64,000 bases of DNA. It comes from Taishania sp965247975. Its GTDB lineage: Bacteria; Bacteroidota; Bacteroidia; Flavobacteriales_D; Crocinitomicaceae. Of the stretch, positions 15,819-24,361 are shown piece after piece (the first letter of the stretch is position 1; the number at the start of each line of letters is the position of its first letter). The stretch covers positions 2,666,001-2,730,000 of the forward strand of contig OZ252050.1 of assembly GCA_965247975.1 (NCBI GenBank), given 5' to 3'. The notes below the pieces were generated by a model, which was not told the origin of the DNA, made no database searches, and worked only from the letters and a program-made list of their open reading frames with translations. The position numbers and the translations under genes are program-made.

Positions 15819-17180
15819 CTATGAATTATGAGCTGATGCTTCTAGCCGTGATTCATTTTTCGGTACAAAGAAAAGAAGAATTAAGCCAACGGAAAAGAAA
15901 AATACCACCGACAAAATCGATGAGCGAATATCTCCCGTGGCGTATTCCATGAAACCAAAGAAAAAAGTTCCAAGCACGATGCCCACTTTTTCAGCTACAT
16001 CATAGAATGAAAAATAAGAAGCATGGTCTTGGGTTTCTGGAAGCAATTTTGAATAGGTGGATCGAGCCAAAGCTTGTACACCGCCCATAAGTAAACCAAC
16101 CCCACAAGCCAAAAGGTAAAACGAGGTTGGAGTTGCGATGAAATAAGCAGCAATACACAATGGAACCCATAATCCAACGACTAAAATCAAGGATTTAATA
16201 TTTCCCAATTTTCGGGAAAGTCGCGATAAAATAAACGCTCCTAGCGCTCCTAAAATTTGAATTAGCAAAATCGCGATAATTAATCCCGATTGACCTTCTT
16301 CTTCGTATTCTCCTGTGAAAATTTCGCGCTTTGCATAGAGCACAGCCATCAACATCACGGTTTGAACTCCTGTGTTAAAAAAGAAAAAAGATGCCAAAAA
16401 ACGCTTTAATTGTTTGATTTTACGAAATTCTTTGAAAACCAATCGCAACTCTTTAAATCCTTTCCAGATTACTCCTTTTTGTTTTGGTTTATTGTAAACA
16501 TTGTTCGGAATTACTCGGTAAGTAATTTGGCTAAAACCTATCCACCAAAGACCAACTAAGACAAAACAATAGGGTGTGTATTTTGGCCCTAATCCAAGGA
16601 CAATTCCAAGGCAAATTACGAGTAAAATCATACTTCCAAAATAACCCATGGAAAAACCACGTGCTGAAATCTTGTCATGGTCTTCTGGTTCTGCAATTTC
16701 AGGTAAAAATGCATTGTAGAATACTAAACTATTCCAAAAACCAATGCTCGCTAGGAAAATCGACAACATGCCCCATTCCATCTGATGTGCATCAAACCAA
16801 TATAAAGTCATGCACGAAAGCGCTCCTAAGTAGCAGAAAAACTGCAAAAACCGTTTCTTATTCCCAGAAAAATCTGCAACTCCTGAAAGCATTGGCGATA
16901 AAACAGATACCACCAAAAATGAAGCCGATAAAACAAAAGACATCAGTACAGATGATGACACTTCCCAACCGAAAAAACTGACAGTGACATCTACATTCTC
17001 TGGAAGTTCTGTAAGTTTCAATCCATGCTCTTTGTTGTATTTTTCCAAAAAAGCACTTGATGTTGTTGATTCATAAAAAATGGGGAAAATGGCAGAAGAA
17101 ATAACCAAATTGTACACTGAGTTTGCCCAATCGTAGAAAACCCAACCTCTAATTATTTTCTTGTCCCCTTTTTGAATCAT
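15819..17180 (-). CDS. MFS transporter, UMF1 (Atg22-like) family
   Basis: A 453-residue protein with about 12 membrane segments. The N-terminal RGWVFYDWANSVYNLVISSAIFP is characteristic of the UMF1/Atg22-like branch of the major facilitator superfamily, as are DKISARGFSMGYFGS and GGVQALARSTYSKLLPE. Eukaryotic Atg22 exports amino acids from vacuoles; the bacterial substrate is unknown. The start lies 5 nt after the stop of the dehydrogenase gene, so the two are almost certainly co-transcribed. Confidence 0.85.
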   Translation of the reverse strand: MIQKGDKKIIRGWVFYDWANSVYNLVISSAIFPIFYESTTSSAFLEKYNKEHGLKLTELPENVDVTVSFFGWEVSSSVLMSFVLSASFLVVSVLSPMLSGVADFSGNKKRFLQFFCYLGALSCMTLYWFDAHQMEWGMLSIFLASIGFWNSLVFYNAFLPEIAEPEDHDKISARGFSMGYFGSMILLVICLGIVLGLGPKYTPYCFVLVGLWWIGFSQITYRVIPNNVYNKPKQKGVIWKGFKELRLVFKEFRKIKQLKRFLASFFFFNTGVQTVMLMAVLYAKREIFTGEYEEEGQSGLIIAILLIQILGALGAFILSRLSRKLGNIKSLILVVGLWVPLCIAAYFIATPTSFYLLACGVGLLMGGVQALARSTYSKLLPETQDHASYFSFYDVAEKVGIVLGTFFFGFMEYATGDIRSSILSVVFFFSVGLILLFFVPKNESRLEASAHNS

Positions 17181-17185
17181 ATAGT

Positions 17186-18409
17186 CTATTTTAATGCTAG
17201 CTCTTCGCCGTTTACATAATCTTGTAAGTAGCTGAAATGCTCCGTTAATTCACCGTTTAAATTGGTTTGACTCGCGCGACCAATAATGTTGTGTGGATCT
17301 TCTTTCAATAAAGCCGGAAAAATATGTTTAATCAACTCATTTCCAAAATCTTCGGATGCGTCCAAAGGTAATTCACAAGGCAAATTATCAATGGCCATCA
17401 CAGCGATTGCGTTTTCATTCATGAAATCCACTTCTTCCCCAGAAATTGGATCATAACCATAAATTGGATTTGCAATTTCTGAAGAACGAATCGTACATGC
17501 AATTGGGCCTGCAGGATCGCATGAAATATCAGCAACAACAGAAAGTGTACACGCTGGATTTTTCAAATCTTCGGCAGTCAAAATATACGGCGATTTATTG
17601 TTCCAAAAATGGCATGGAATGTACATATTCGCCACATTTGCAAATGGTCCAAAAACTGATTTATATTTTTCCGGTTCTGAATAAAACTCAGCCTTATCAA
17701 ACGCTTGACCATTTTTTGGAGCGTAATAATCTTCTGCTTCAAGTTGTGTATAAACAGGCTCGTTGAATGCATTTGACAAAAATTCTGTTGGACTCACTTC
17801 CTTGATGGGCAATAAATCAATGATTTCGCGCGCGCCATGTCCTACTCTACCGAATCCAGTAAGTACAATTTTCAAGTCCTGTGGAAGGACCACTTTTTTC
17901 AATTCTTCTTCTACTTCCTTGCGATGATCACATTCACACGCAGGTTTCAAATCAAATGATTTGTGTTTTAATCCAAACGTTCGAAATGCGTTGTAACATC
18001 CAACAATTCCAGCATATCGACCAAAGCCGATAATACGTTTGTTGGATTTGTCTTTCATTACTTCGTAATCGATTAACTGGATTTTTTTGTCTAAAATGGC
18101 TTTGAGCAATTTTCGATTGTATGGTTGTTTTTTAAAGGTATGCGAGAAAAACATGAATTTCTTGTTTGGAATCAAATCTTCCACGTTCACTTCTTTAATT
18201 CCAATGATTAAATCACAATCGTGAAGATCTTTCACTACATCGATTCCTGCTTTTTCGTATTCAGTATCTGGAATTTTCCGCACATTGCTTTCTTGCACCA
18301 CAATTTTCACATTTGGATAAATGGCTTGAAGATTCACACATTGCTTAGGAGTCATTGCCACTCGTTTGTCTGAGGGTACTTTCCCTTCTTTAATTAATCC
18401 AATTTTCAT
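17186..18409 (-). CDS. AlaDH/saccharopine-dehydrogenase-like NAD(P) oxidoreductase
   Basis: A 407-residue enzyme. The N-terminal IGLIKEGKVPSDKRVAMTP is the alanine-dehydrogenase/transhydrogenase-type N-domain motif; a central Rossmann segment follows, IVLTGFGRVGHGAREIID (about residues 180-197). Later blocks, VVADISCDPAGPIACTIRSS and MAIDNLPCELPLDASEDFG, resemble saccharopine dehydrogenase (lysine-forming) and lysine-ketoglutarate reductase proteins. The substrate cannot be settled from sequence; a 2-oxo acid/amino acid pair is the family expectation. It sits in a tight operon between the HAD phosphatase gene (18 nt) and the MFS transporter (5 nt), so the transporter may move its substrate or product. 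Confidence 0.75.
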   Translation of the reverse strand: MKIGLIKEGKVPSDKRVAMTPKQCVNLQAIYPNVKIVVQESNVRKIPDTEYEKAGIDVVKDLHDCDLIIGIKEVNVEDLIPNKKFMFFSHTFKKQPYNRKLLKAILDKKIQLIDYEVMKDKSNKRIIGFGRYAGIVGCYNAFRTFGLKHKSFDLKPACECDHRKEVEEELKKVVLPQDLKIVLTGFGRVGHGAREIIDLLPIKEVSPTEFLSNAFNEPVYTQLEAEDYYAPKNGQAFDKAEFYSEPEKYKSVFGPFANVANMYIPCHFWNNKSPYILTAEDLKNPACTLSVVADISCDPAGPIACTIRSSEIANPIYGYDPISGEEVDFMNENAIAVMAIDNLPCELPLDASEDFGNELIKHIFPALLKEDPHNIIGRASQTNLNGELTEHFSYLQDYVNGEELALK

Positions 18410-18427
18410 TCTATTTTTTAGCTTTTG

Positions 18428-19105
18428 CTATTTTATCGGTTCGTTTAATAAATATCCATCAATAAATTCGCGGACACATCCATTCCCTCCAACTTTTGAA
18501 AGCACAATGTGACAGCAATTTTTGACTTCTTGCACTGCATCAGAAGGACACACAGCCATCCCTATGGATTTCATGACTTCCAAATCATTGATATCATCGC
18601 CTATCATGGCAACATTTTCCAAGGTCATGCCCAATTCCTCAATCAGCTTTTTAAGCACATCCATTTTTTTCTCGCGTGTAACGAAACAGTGCTTAATTTT
18701 CAGCATTTCAGCGCGTTTCATCACCATGTTTGAGCTGAATCCCGAAGAAATTATGGCAACAGGAAAATCTGCATTGGTTAAATGCATGATCGCCATTCCA
18801 TCTTTTGTGTTGTATTTTTTGAATTGATCTCCTGATTCGGTAAAATACATGCCTCCATCGGTCATAACACCATCCACATCCAAAACTAGCAACTTGATTT
18901 TTTGAAGTTTTGTTCCTAATTGATGCGTTTTAAAAAGTGGTTTGAACAACAAAGAATAAAAATCCAATCCATATTCTTCGCAAATAGCGTGCAAATCATA
19001 GATGCGCAAATCGTCGACGTGATCAGCTTCTAAATCGGCTAAAAACCCAACGAAATCAAGTCCATGTTTGGAGCAAATTCCTTTGATATTTTCTTCTAAA
19101 AACAT
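18428..19105 (-). CDS. KdsC-like HAD phosphatase with a repeated N-terminal extension
   Basis: A 225-residue protein. Residues 69-225 are a KdsC/YrbI-type HAD phosphatase: nucleophile motif VLDVDGVMTDG (Asp76, Asp78), YNTKDGMAI, the Ser of AIISSG, and the late GDDINDLEVM motif. KdsC removes phosphate from KDO-8-phosphate. The first 68 residues are an extension containing two related segments, ICSKHGLDFVGFL (10-22) and ICEEYGLDFYSLL (41-53), not part of ordinary KdsC. It overlaps the DAHP-synthase stop by one base. With a DAHP synthase (not KDO-8-P synthase) next door, the true substrate is open. Confidence 0.75.
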   Translation of the reverse strand: MFLEENIKGICSKHGLDFVGFLADLEADHVDDLRIYDLHAICEEYGLDFYSLLFKPLFKTHQLGTKLQKIKLLVLDVDGVMTDGGMYFTESGDQFKKYNTKDGMAIMHLTNADFPVAIISSGFSSNMVMKRAEMLKIKHCFVTREKKMDVLKKLIEELGMTLENVAMIGDDINDLEVMKSIGMAVCPSDAVQEVKNCCHIVLSKVGGNGCVREFIDGYLLNEPIK

Positions 19106-20103
19106 TAGATCATTTGATAACCCACAGCTTGCGCAACAGGTTTTAAATCGTTCAATAATTGTGTGAATTCGGCATAATCCAATTGTTGTGAAGCGTCTGA
19201 TTTAGCCACTTTTGGATTTGGATGAGCTTCTATCAATAATCCATCAATTCCCATTGCAACGCACGCTTTGGACAAAACTGGCACTCCGTAAGCATAACCC
19301 ATGGCGTGTGAAGGATCCAAAACGATAGGCAAATTGGTATATTCTTGCAACCAAGCAACTCCGCATAAATCCAAGGTGAAACGCGTTTTGGTTTCAAAAG
19401 TACGCAGACCTCGTTCGCACAAAATCACATTTTCATTTCCCCCAGAAAGCACAAATTCAGCCGCTTGCACAAATTCTTGAAGCGTTGTTCCAAAACCTCT
19501 TTTGATTAAAACAGGTTTGTTGGTTTTTGCACAAGCTCGCAAAATCCCTTGGTCGTACATGGCTTTTGCTCCAACTTGGATCACATCTGTATATTCAATA
19601 ATTTCATCGATATGCGTAGCATCACGCGCTTCTGTGATGACATTCAATCCGTAATCTTCGCGCATTTTTGCAAGCAATTTCAAGCCTTCCAAGCCCATTC
19701 CTTGAAATGAATAAGGACTCGTTCGTGGTTTGTAACAACCTCCACGAAGCGTTGTCAATCCCAATGAAACAAGCAATTCAGCCGATGAACGAATTTGTTC
19801 TTCTGACTCTACGGAGCAAGGCCCACCAATAAGTAGTGTATTTTTGGTATTTCCACCAATCTCAACATTGCCAATTTTAATGATTCTTTTGTCGGATTTG
19901 TAGGTTTTTGAAGCCAATTGAATATCGGTGTCAAAAGGCCAAAAGGCGTCAACGAATGGTTCTACATCTGTCGGCAACACTTTCAACGAAGCACCTGTAA
20001 TCAAGGTTCTTTTTCCTTGAGAAACAATGCTAAACGCGTTGAGTTTATCTGCAAGCATTTGAGCATCAGCGCTCGAAACGGTATCTTTTAACTGAATAAT
20101 CAT
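19105..20103 (-). CDS. aroF: 3-deoxy-7-phosphoheptulonate synthase, type I-beta
   Basis: A 332-residue enzyme joining phosphoenolpyruvate and erythrose 4-phosphate, the first step of the shikimate pathway. An N-terminal ferredoxin-like domain (about residues 1-70) precedes the barrel. Key motifs are GGPCSVES (93-100), GGCYKPRTSPYSFQG with KPRTS at 125-129, QVGAKAMYDQGIL, KRGFGTTLQEF and DPSHAMGYA. KPRT/S is the DAHP-synthase version of the loop; KDO-8-P synthases carry KANRS instead, so this is not KdsA despite the KdsC-like neighbour. It overlaps the RPE-CBS gene by 4 bp (ATGA-type coupling). Confidence 0.88.
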   Translation of the reverse strand: MIIQLKDTVSSADAQMLADKLNAFSIVSQGKRTLITGASLKVLPTDVEPFVDAFWPFDTDIQLASKTYKSDKRIIKIGNVEIGGNTKNTLLIGGPCSVESEEQIRSSAELLVSLGLTTLRGGCYKPRTSPYSFQGMGLEGLKLLAKMREDYGLNVITEARDATHIDEIIEYTDVIQVGAKAMYDQGILRACAKTNKPVLIKRGFGTTLQEFVQAAEFVLSGGNENVILCERGLRTFETKTRFTLDLCGVAWLQEYTNLPIVLDPSHAMGYAYGVPVLSKACVAMGIDGLLIEAHPNPKVAKSDASQQLDYAEFTQLLNDLKPVAQAVGYQMI

Positions 20104-21104
20104 AATTCGCCTTTAATCAAGTTCGCAAAGTTAACAATTCCTTTGGCTTTGCCTTCATCGTCAATAACTGGTAAATAAGAAACCGGAAACGAACATTTCT
20201 TCACTGTTTTCAATAAATCGACCACTGTTGAAGTTGGTTTGACGTGAACTGGAGTGCGATTCATCAATTCAAATGGATCAATTGCATTCAGATTTTCCAA
20301 GTGACGGATCATTCCTTTTCGCACATCAGCATTGGCTATTAATCCAACAAATTGGTTGTTTTCATTTACCACGATACAAAAGGCCAAATTACCCTGTTCA
20401 ATGGTCAATAAACACGATTTCAATGTCAAATCTTTTTCCAAAACCACAGGACTTTCGCTCAATGGTGTCATGAAATCTTCCACGCAATAGTGAGATTCGA
20501 TGGTTCTTTTCGTCAAATTCATCAAGGCATGACCGATACTTGGACCTTTGAATAAATACGATCCAGAAACGGAAGAAGTAACCCCCATGTTTCTAAGAAT
20601 AAATGAAACTTCGCCATTTACACCGCCATCCACGTGGATTGATTTTGTAGGGAATTGCTTCCGAAACAACCGAATTTTATCGAAATTCACTTTATCGAAA
20701 ACGCCTCCACTTTGCCCAGGTATCGTAGCCATGATCAAAATGAAATCAAAATTTTGATACGCTTCAAAAACAGTGACAGGGGTTGGAGTGATGACAGCTA
20801 AGCCTTTTTTTCCCTGAATATCTTCTGGAATAAGCAATGTTGATTTGAGGTTTTCAAATTGAAATGTCACATACTCGACTGGTGTTTTTCGTAACAAATC
20901 AAAATACTTTTCAGGTTTTTCGGTAATGATATGTAAATCGATTGGAACGTTTGTCCAAGTTCGAATGGCATCAATATCGTCAAAAACAGCAAGATCATCG
21001 TTACAATCTACGTGCAATAAATCCACTTGATGATCCACCAAATCCATCACCACTTCCTTCAAAGATCTGCTTTTATCGCTGTAAATTGATGCTGATATTT
21101 TCAT
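20100..21104 (-). CDS. Ribulose-phosphate 3-epimerase-like domain fused to a CBS pair
   Basis: A 334-residue fusion. Residues 1-205 are an RPE-like TIM barrel: ISASIYS at the N-terminus, His31/Asp33 in LLHVDCNDD, His58 in IDLHIIT, IPGQSGG in place of NPGFGGQ, Asp159 in HVDGGVNG, and VSGSYLFKG as the phosphate loop. The metal-binding His/Asp set is kept, although the usual DVMDG is DCNDD. Residues about 209-334 are two CBS motifs (MTPLSESPVVLEKD, MNRTPVHVKPTST), which bind adenosine nucleotides or regulate. RPE-CBS fusions are unusual; CBS pairs normally follow the SIS domain in KdsD. The gene is coupled to the DAHP synthase gene. Confidence 0.8.
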   Translation of the reverse strand: MKISASIYSDKSRSLKEVVMDLVDHQVDLLHVDCNDDLAVFDDIDAIRTWTNVPIDLHIITEKPEKYFDLLRKTPVEYVTFQFENLKSTLLIPEDIQGKKGLAVITPTPVTVFEAYQNFDFILIMATIPGQSGGVFDKVNFDKIRLFRKQFPTKSIHVDGGVNGEVSFILRNMGVTSSVSGSYLFKGPSIGHALMNLTKRTIESHYCVEDFMTPLSESPVVLEKDLTLKSCLLTIEQGNLAFCIVVNENNQFVGLIANADVRKGMIRHLENLNAIDPFELMNRTPVHVKPTSTVVDLLKTVKKCSFPVSYLPVIDDEGKAKGIVNFANLIKGEL

Positions 21105-21485
21105 TTATTTTTGAGTTAGTTCTTTAAAATTATCGTCGCAAATAACAATTCGAGTTTTCTTATTATCAAACACTTCGACTTGTAATTTTGTGCGCAATTC
21201 TTCCAGTAAAAATGATTCTTTGTCGGTGATTGCTATGTCCAAAAACTCTTTAGATTTAATCAATCGTACTTCATAAACCCCATTGAATTTAGTGAGCTTG
21301 ATGGATTGTTTTCTGTCGCCCAGCAAATTGTTTGTCGTCCAAAAACTTCCCAGAGAATCAGCGTAGGATTCCATTTTTTTATCGTCGAAGTAGACATCCA
21401 ACTTTTCGCTCGCTAACTTATTTCCGAAGCCAGAATCGCAGGCCGAAAGAAAAATGATAAAAAGCAATGCAAAAAAAAGTTTCAT
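21105..21485 (-). CDS. Small lipoprotein of unknown function
   Basis: A 126-residue protein with a lipoprotein signal, MKLFFALLFIIFLSAC; the lipobox LSAC predicts lipidation at Cys16. The mature part is charged and mixed alpha/beta, and ends CDDNFKELTQK. I recognise no family. Its stop codon directly abuts the ATG of the RPE-CBS gene, so it heads that operon; it begins 67 nt after the nuoN stop and may also receive read-through from the complex I operon. Confidence 0.65.
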   Translation of the reverse strand: MKLFFALLFIIFLSACDSGFGNKLASEKLDVYFDDKKMESYADSLGSFWTTNNLLGDRKQSIKLTKFNGVYEVRLIKSKEFLDIAITDKESFLLEELRTKLQVEVFDNKKTRIVICDDNFKELTQK

Positions 21486-21552
21486 CGATTCAAAAACGTA
21501 TAAAAATCAAAGATAGTGAAATATGGGGAATGATGAGATTTGTGGTTTGGTC

Positions 21553-22902
21553 CTACATATAAACAAACCACCAACCACCAACGATTCCAAGCAGACAAAG
21601 CACCAACGAAATTACTTGTAAAGGTTTCAATTTCAAATCGTAAGCTCCTTCAGTTTTGACAAATGTAGAGAAGAGCAATCTCAAGTAGACAAATGCACCT
21701 AAAGCTGCTGCTACGAGGGCAGTTGCAACCAACCAAGGGTAATGCTCAATACCATTCACGAGCGATAAATACTTTCCGAAGAAACCAGAAAATGGCGGAA
21801 TTCCCGACAAGGAAAGCAAAGCGAAAAGTACAACCATTCCAATCCATGGATTTCGCATTCCAACACCTTTCCATGCTTTGAGGTCATCGTCTTCGTTGTC
21901 AATAAAGCTATTTACTAAAATCAAACCTACTGTTGCACTGGAATATCCTAGCAAAAACACCCAAAGTCCTTTTTCTCCAATGGTTGGCGAAAGCAGTGCA
22001 AACATCGCGAAACCTGTATTTGCAATTCCAGAGTATGCAATCAATCGTCGAAAAGTTGGTTGCCTCCAAGCTGACAAATAACCGACGTACAAGGACATAA
22101 TTATTGCGACAATAACGATTCCGCTCCATAAATCAAAAGCAGAAATAAATACTTCTCCGAACAAACGGAAAAATGCGTACAAAGCACATATTTTAACCAC
22201 AGAAGCCATGTAAAGAAGCACGCTGTTTGTACTTCCTTGATACACATCGGGACTCCAAAAATGAAATGGAACCGCTCCGACTTTAAACAAGAATGCCGCT
22301 ACTATAAATAAACTACCTACCAAAAACAATGCTTGGTGTTTTACTCCCAAAGCGACAATTTCCTTCAACTCAACAAGATCGAACGAGCCTGTAGCGCCAT
22401 ACAAAAGTGCTATTCCAAACAAAAGAATTGCGGTTGCAAATGATCCCGTGAAGAAATACTTCAAGGAAGCTTCTGAAGAAAGACTATTTCCTTTTTGGAT
22501 TCCGACCAAAACATAAACCGGTATCGACAAAATTTCGATTCCTAAGAAAAACATAAACAAATTCGTAAAACCAATGAGAATCAATCCTCCGCACAGCGAA
22601 AACATCAATAATCCATAATAATCAGCAGTGTGTTCTTTTTCTTTTTTGAAGAATGAAAATCCACCAAGGACAGAGACGAGCGTAAAACCTATTGCCAACA
22701 GGCTAAACATAATTTGTGTTTTGCCGAATGCCAATCCTTCGTATGAAGCGAAAATTGATTTATAAGTTCCTGACAATAGTTGCAAGACAAATGCACCTAG
22801 CAATCCAAATACTGCAATTGCTAAAGACACACGTGGTTTTCCTAACGTACCTACGAAAAGCCCAATAAGACCTGTAACAAAAAGGAGTATGATTGCGTCC
22901 AT
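21553..22902 (-). CDS. nuoN: NADH-quinone oxidoreductase subunit N
   Basis: A 449-residue, highly hydrophobic antiporter-like membrane subunit of complex I, with about 14 membrane segments. Motifs include the conserved Glu in GIEILSIPVYVLVG, LKYFFTGSFATAILLFG, FKVGAVPFHFWSPDVYQGS with the key Lys, and LSLSGIPPFSGFFGKY. It is the last gene of the nuo operon, 4 nt after nuoM. NuoN, NuoM and NuoL form the proton-pumping arm. Confidence 0.95.
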   Translation of the reverse strand: MDAIILLFVTGLIGLFVGTLGKPRVSLAIAVFGLLGAFVLQLLSGTYKSIFASYEGLAFGKTQIMFSLLAIGFTLVSVLGGFSFFKKEKEHTADYYGLLMFSLCGGLILIGFTNLFMFFLGIEILSIPVYVLVGIQKGNSLSSEASLKYFFTGSFATAILLFGIALLYGATGSFDLVELKEIVALGVKHQALFLVGSLFIVAAFLFKVGAVPFHFWSPDVYQGSTNSVLLYMASVVKICALYAFFRLFGEVFISAFDLWSGIVIVAIIMSLYVGYLSAWRQPTFRRLIAYSGIANTGFAMFALLSPTIGEKGLWVFLLGYSSATVGLILVNSFIDNEDDDLKAWKGVGMRNPWIGMVVLFALLSLSGIPPFSGFFGKYLSLVNGIEHYPWLVATALVAAALGAFVYLRLLFSTFVKTEGAYDLKLKPLQVISLVLCLLGIVGGWWFVYM

Positions 22903-22906
22903 ATTT

Positions 22907-24361
22907 TTACTTTACGATATTAGAATTAAGCATAACGTTATGAATTTCCACGAAATTCGGACGCACAAAATCGATAATTGCATTTGGTTTCAAACCAAAA
23001 TAAACTGCAGCTGCTGTTAACAACGCAAAAGCCAACCACTCGTTCCATTTCAAATCATCAAATGCATGCGGATAAGTTGGTCCAAACATCGTTCCTTGGT
23101 AAGCTTTGAACATGTAGATTGCTCCAAAGACCATGGTGGATGTGGCAACAAATCCAATGAACCAATGCGCTGTAAATAGGGTTTTCATGAGCAATAATTC
23201 TCCTATAAATCCTGCAGTGAATGGAACTGACAGAGCTACAAACGTGATCACCGCAAACCAAAAACCGAAACGCGGAGCCACTTTTGCAATACCTCCCAAA
23301 CGGATAATATTTCGAGTTCCTGTGCGCTGCTCAATGATTCCCGCAGCCAAAAACAATCCAATAGCGACAATACTATGATTTACAATCTGAACCATCGAAG
23401 CTTCTAGTGATGTGAGTGAAAACAACATGATTCCAGCTGCGATGAGTCCAAGGTGACTAATCGATGCATAAGCAAACATCGTTTTCAAATCTTTTTGACC
23501 TATGGCAAGAATGGCACCGTAAACGATTCCAATTCCACCTAATGTGATGATCGGCCATTGCCAAAATGACAATCCCTCAAATGCAATAGGAATCATCCAT
23601 TTAATCATTCCGTACAAGGCCATTTTGAGCATTAACGCTGAAAGAAGCATGGTTCCTGCTGTTGGTCCGTCGGTATACGTTCTCGCTTGCCAAGAATGAA
23701 AAGGCACCAAAGGAATTTTAATCGCAAAAGCCAAAAGAAATCCACCCATAATCCATTGTGCAGCAGTAACATTTTCTGAAAAATCAATGTTGACAAGTTC
23801 TTTGTAATCGAAATTTGGAACATACGTGGAAAGCGCCATCAAGGAAAACAACATGCCTAGCGATCCCACCAATGTGATGATGAAAAATTGGGTTAGAATA
23901 CGCTTTTTCTTGTAATTTCCATACCAATGAAGGATTAACAAAATCGGAATCAAGGTTATTTCCCAGAAAAGATAAAACAAGAATCCATCTTGAGCCAAGA
24001 ACGAGCCAATCAAGCTAAACTGCATCAAGAATGTCATACTCACAAACTTGCGTTCCCCTGTAATGTTATGATTCCAATTCGACAGAAAAACTAAGAAAAT
24101 AACTGCATTGGTTAGCATAACAAATGTCAAGGAAAGTGGATCATAACCAAGTCCAAAGGTTAAACCAAGTGGTAAATTTTCACCTGTCAGACCAAATAAA
24201 TGAACCATTCCAGTTTGTAAGTGTGCGTAATGCAAACATAAATCAACAATGACAACAATCACTGACAGCAAAGCACCAGACAAACCAAAAATGCGTGTGT
24301 AATTCTGAGGGACGAAGAAGCTTAAAATCCCTAAAACAAGAGGTATATAAATTAATTCCAC
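22907..24361 (-). CDS. nuoM: NADH-quinone oxidoreductase subunit M
   Basis: A 484-residue antiporter-like membrane subunit. Motifs: FYLFWEITLIPILLILHWYG with the essential Glu, FAIKIPLVPFHSWQARTYTD with the conserved Lys, AYASISHLGLIAAGIM and VPFTAGFIGELLLMK. About 14 membrane segments. Its start overlaps the end of nuoL by 10 bp, indicating translational coupling. Confidence 0.96.
   Translation of the reverse strand: MELIYIPLVLGILSFFVPQNYTRIFGLSGALLSVIVVIVDLCLHYAHLQTGMVHLFGLTGENLPLGLTFGLGYDPLSLTFVMLTNAVIFLVFLSNWNHNITGERKFVSMTFLMQFSLIGSFLAQDGFLFYLFWEITLIPILLILHWYGNYKKKRILTQFFIITLVGSLGMLFSLMALSTYVPNFDYKELVNIDFSENVTAAQWIMGGFLLAFAIKIPLVPFHSWQARTYTDGPTAGTMLLSALMLKMALYGMIKWMIPIAFEGLSFWQWPIITLGGIGIVYGAILAIGQKDLKTMFAYASISHLGLIAAGIMLFSLTSLEASMVQIVNHSIVAIGLFLAAGIIEQRTGTRNIIRLGGIAKVAPRFGFWFAVITFVALSVPFTAGFIGELLLMKTLFTAHWFIGFVATSTMVFGAIYMFKAYQGTMFGPTYPHAFDDLKWNEWLAFALLTAAAVYFGLKPNAIIDFVRPNFVEIHNVMLNSNIVK

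Noticed and set aside
19105..20103. Annotation as KDO-8-phosphate synthase (KdsA)
   Set aside because: The KdsC-like neighbour suggested it, but the KPRTS loop and N-terminal ferredoxin-like domain mark a type I-beta DAHP synthase.
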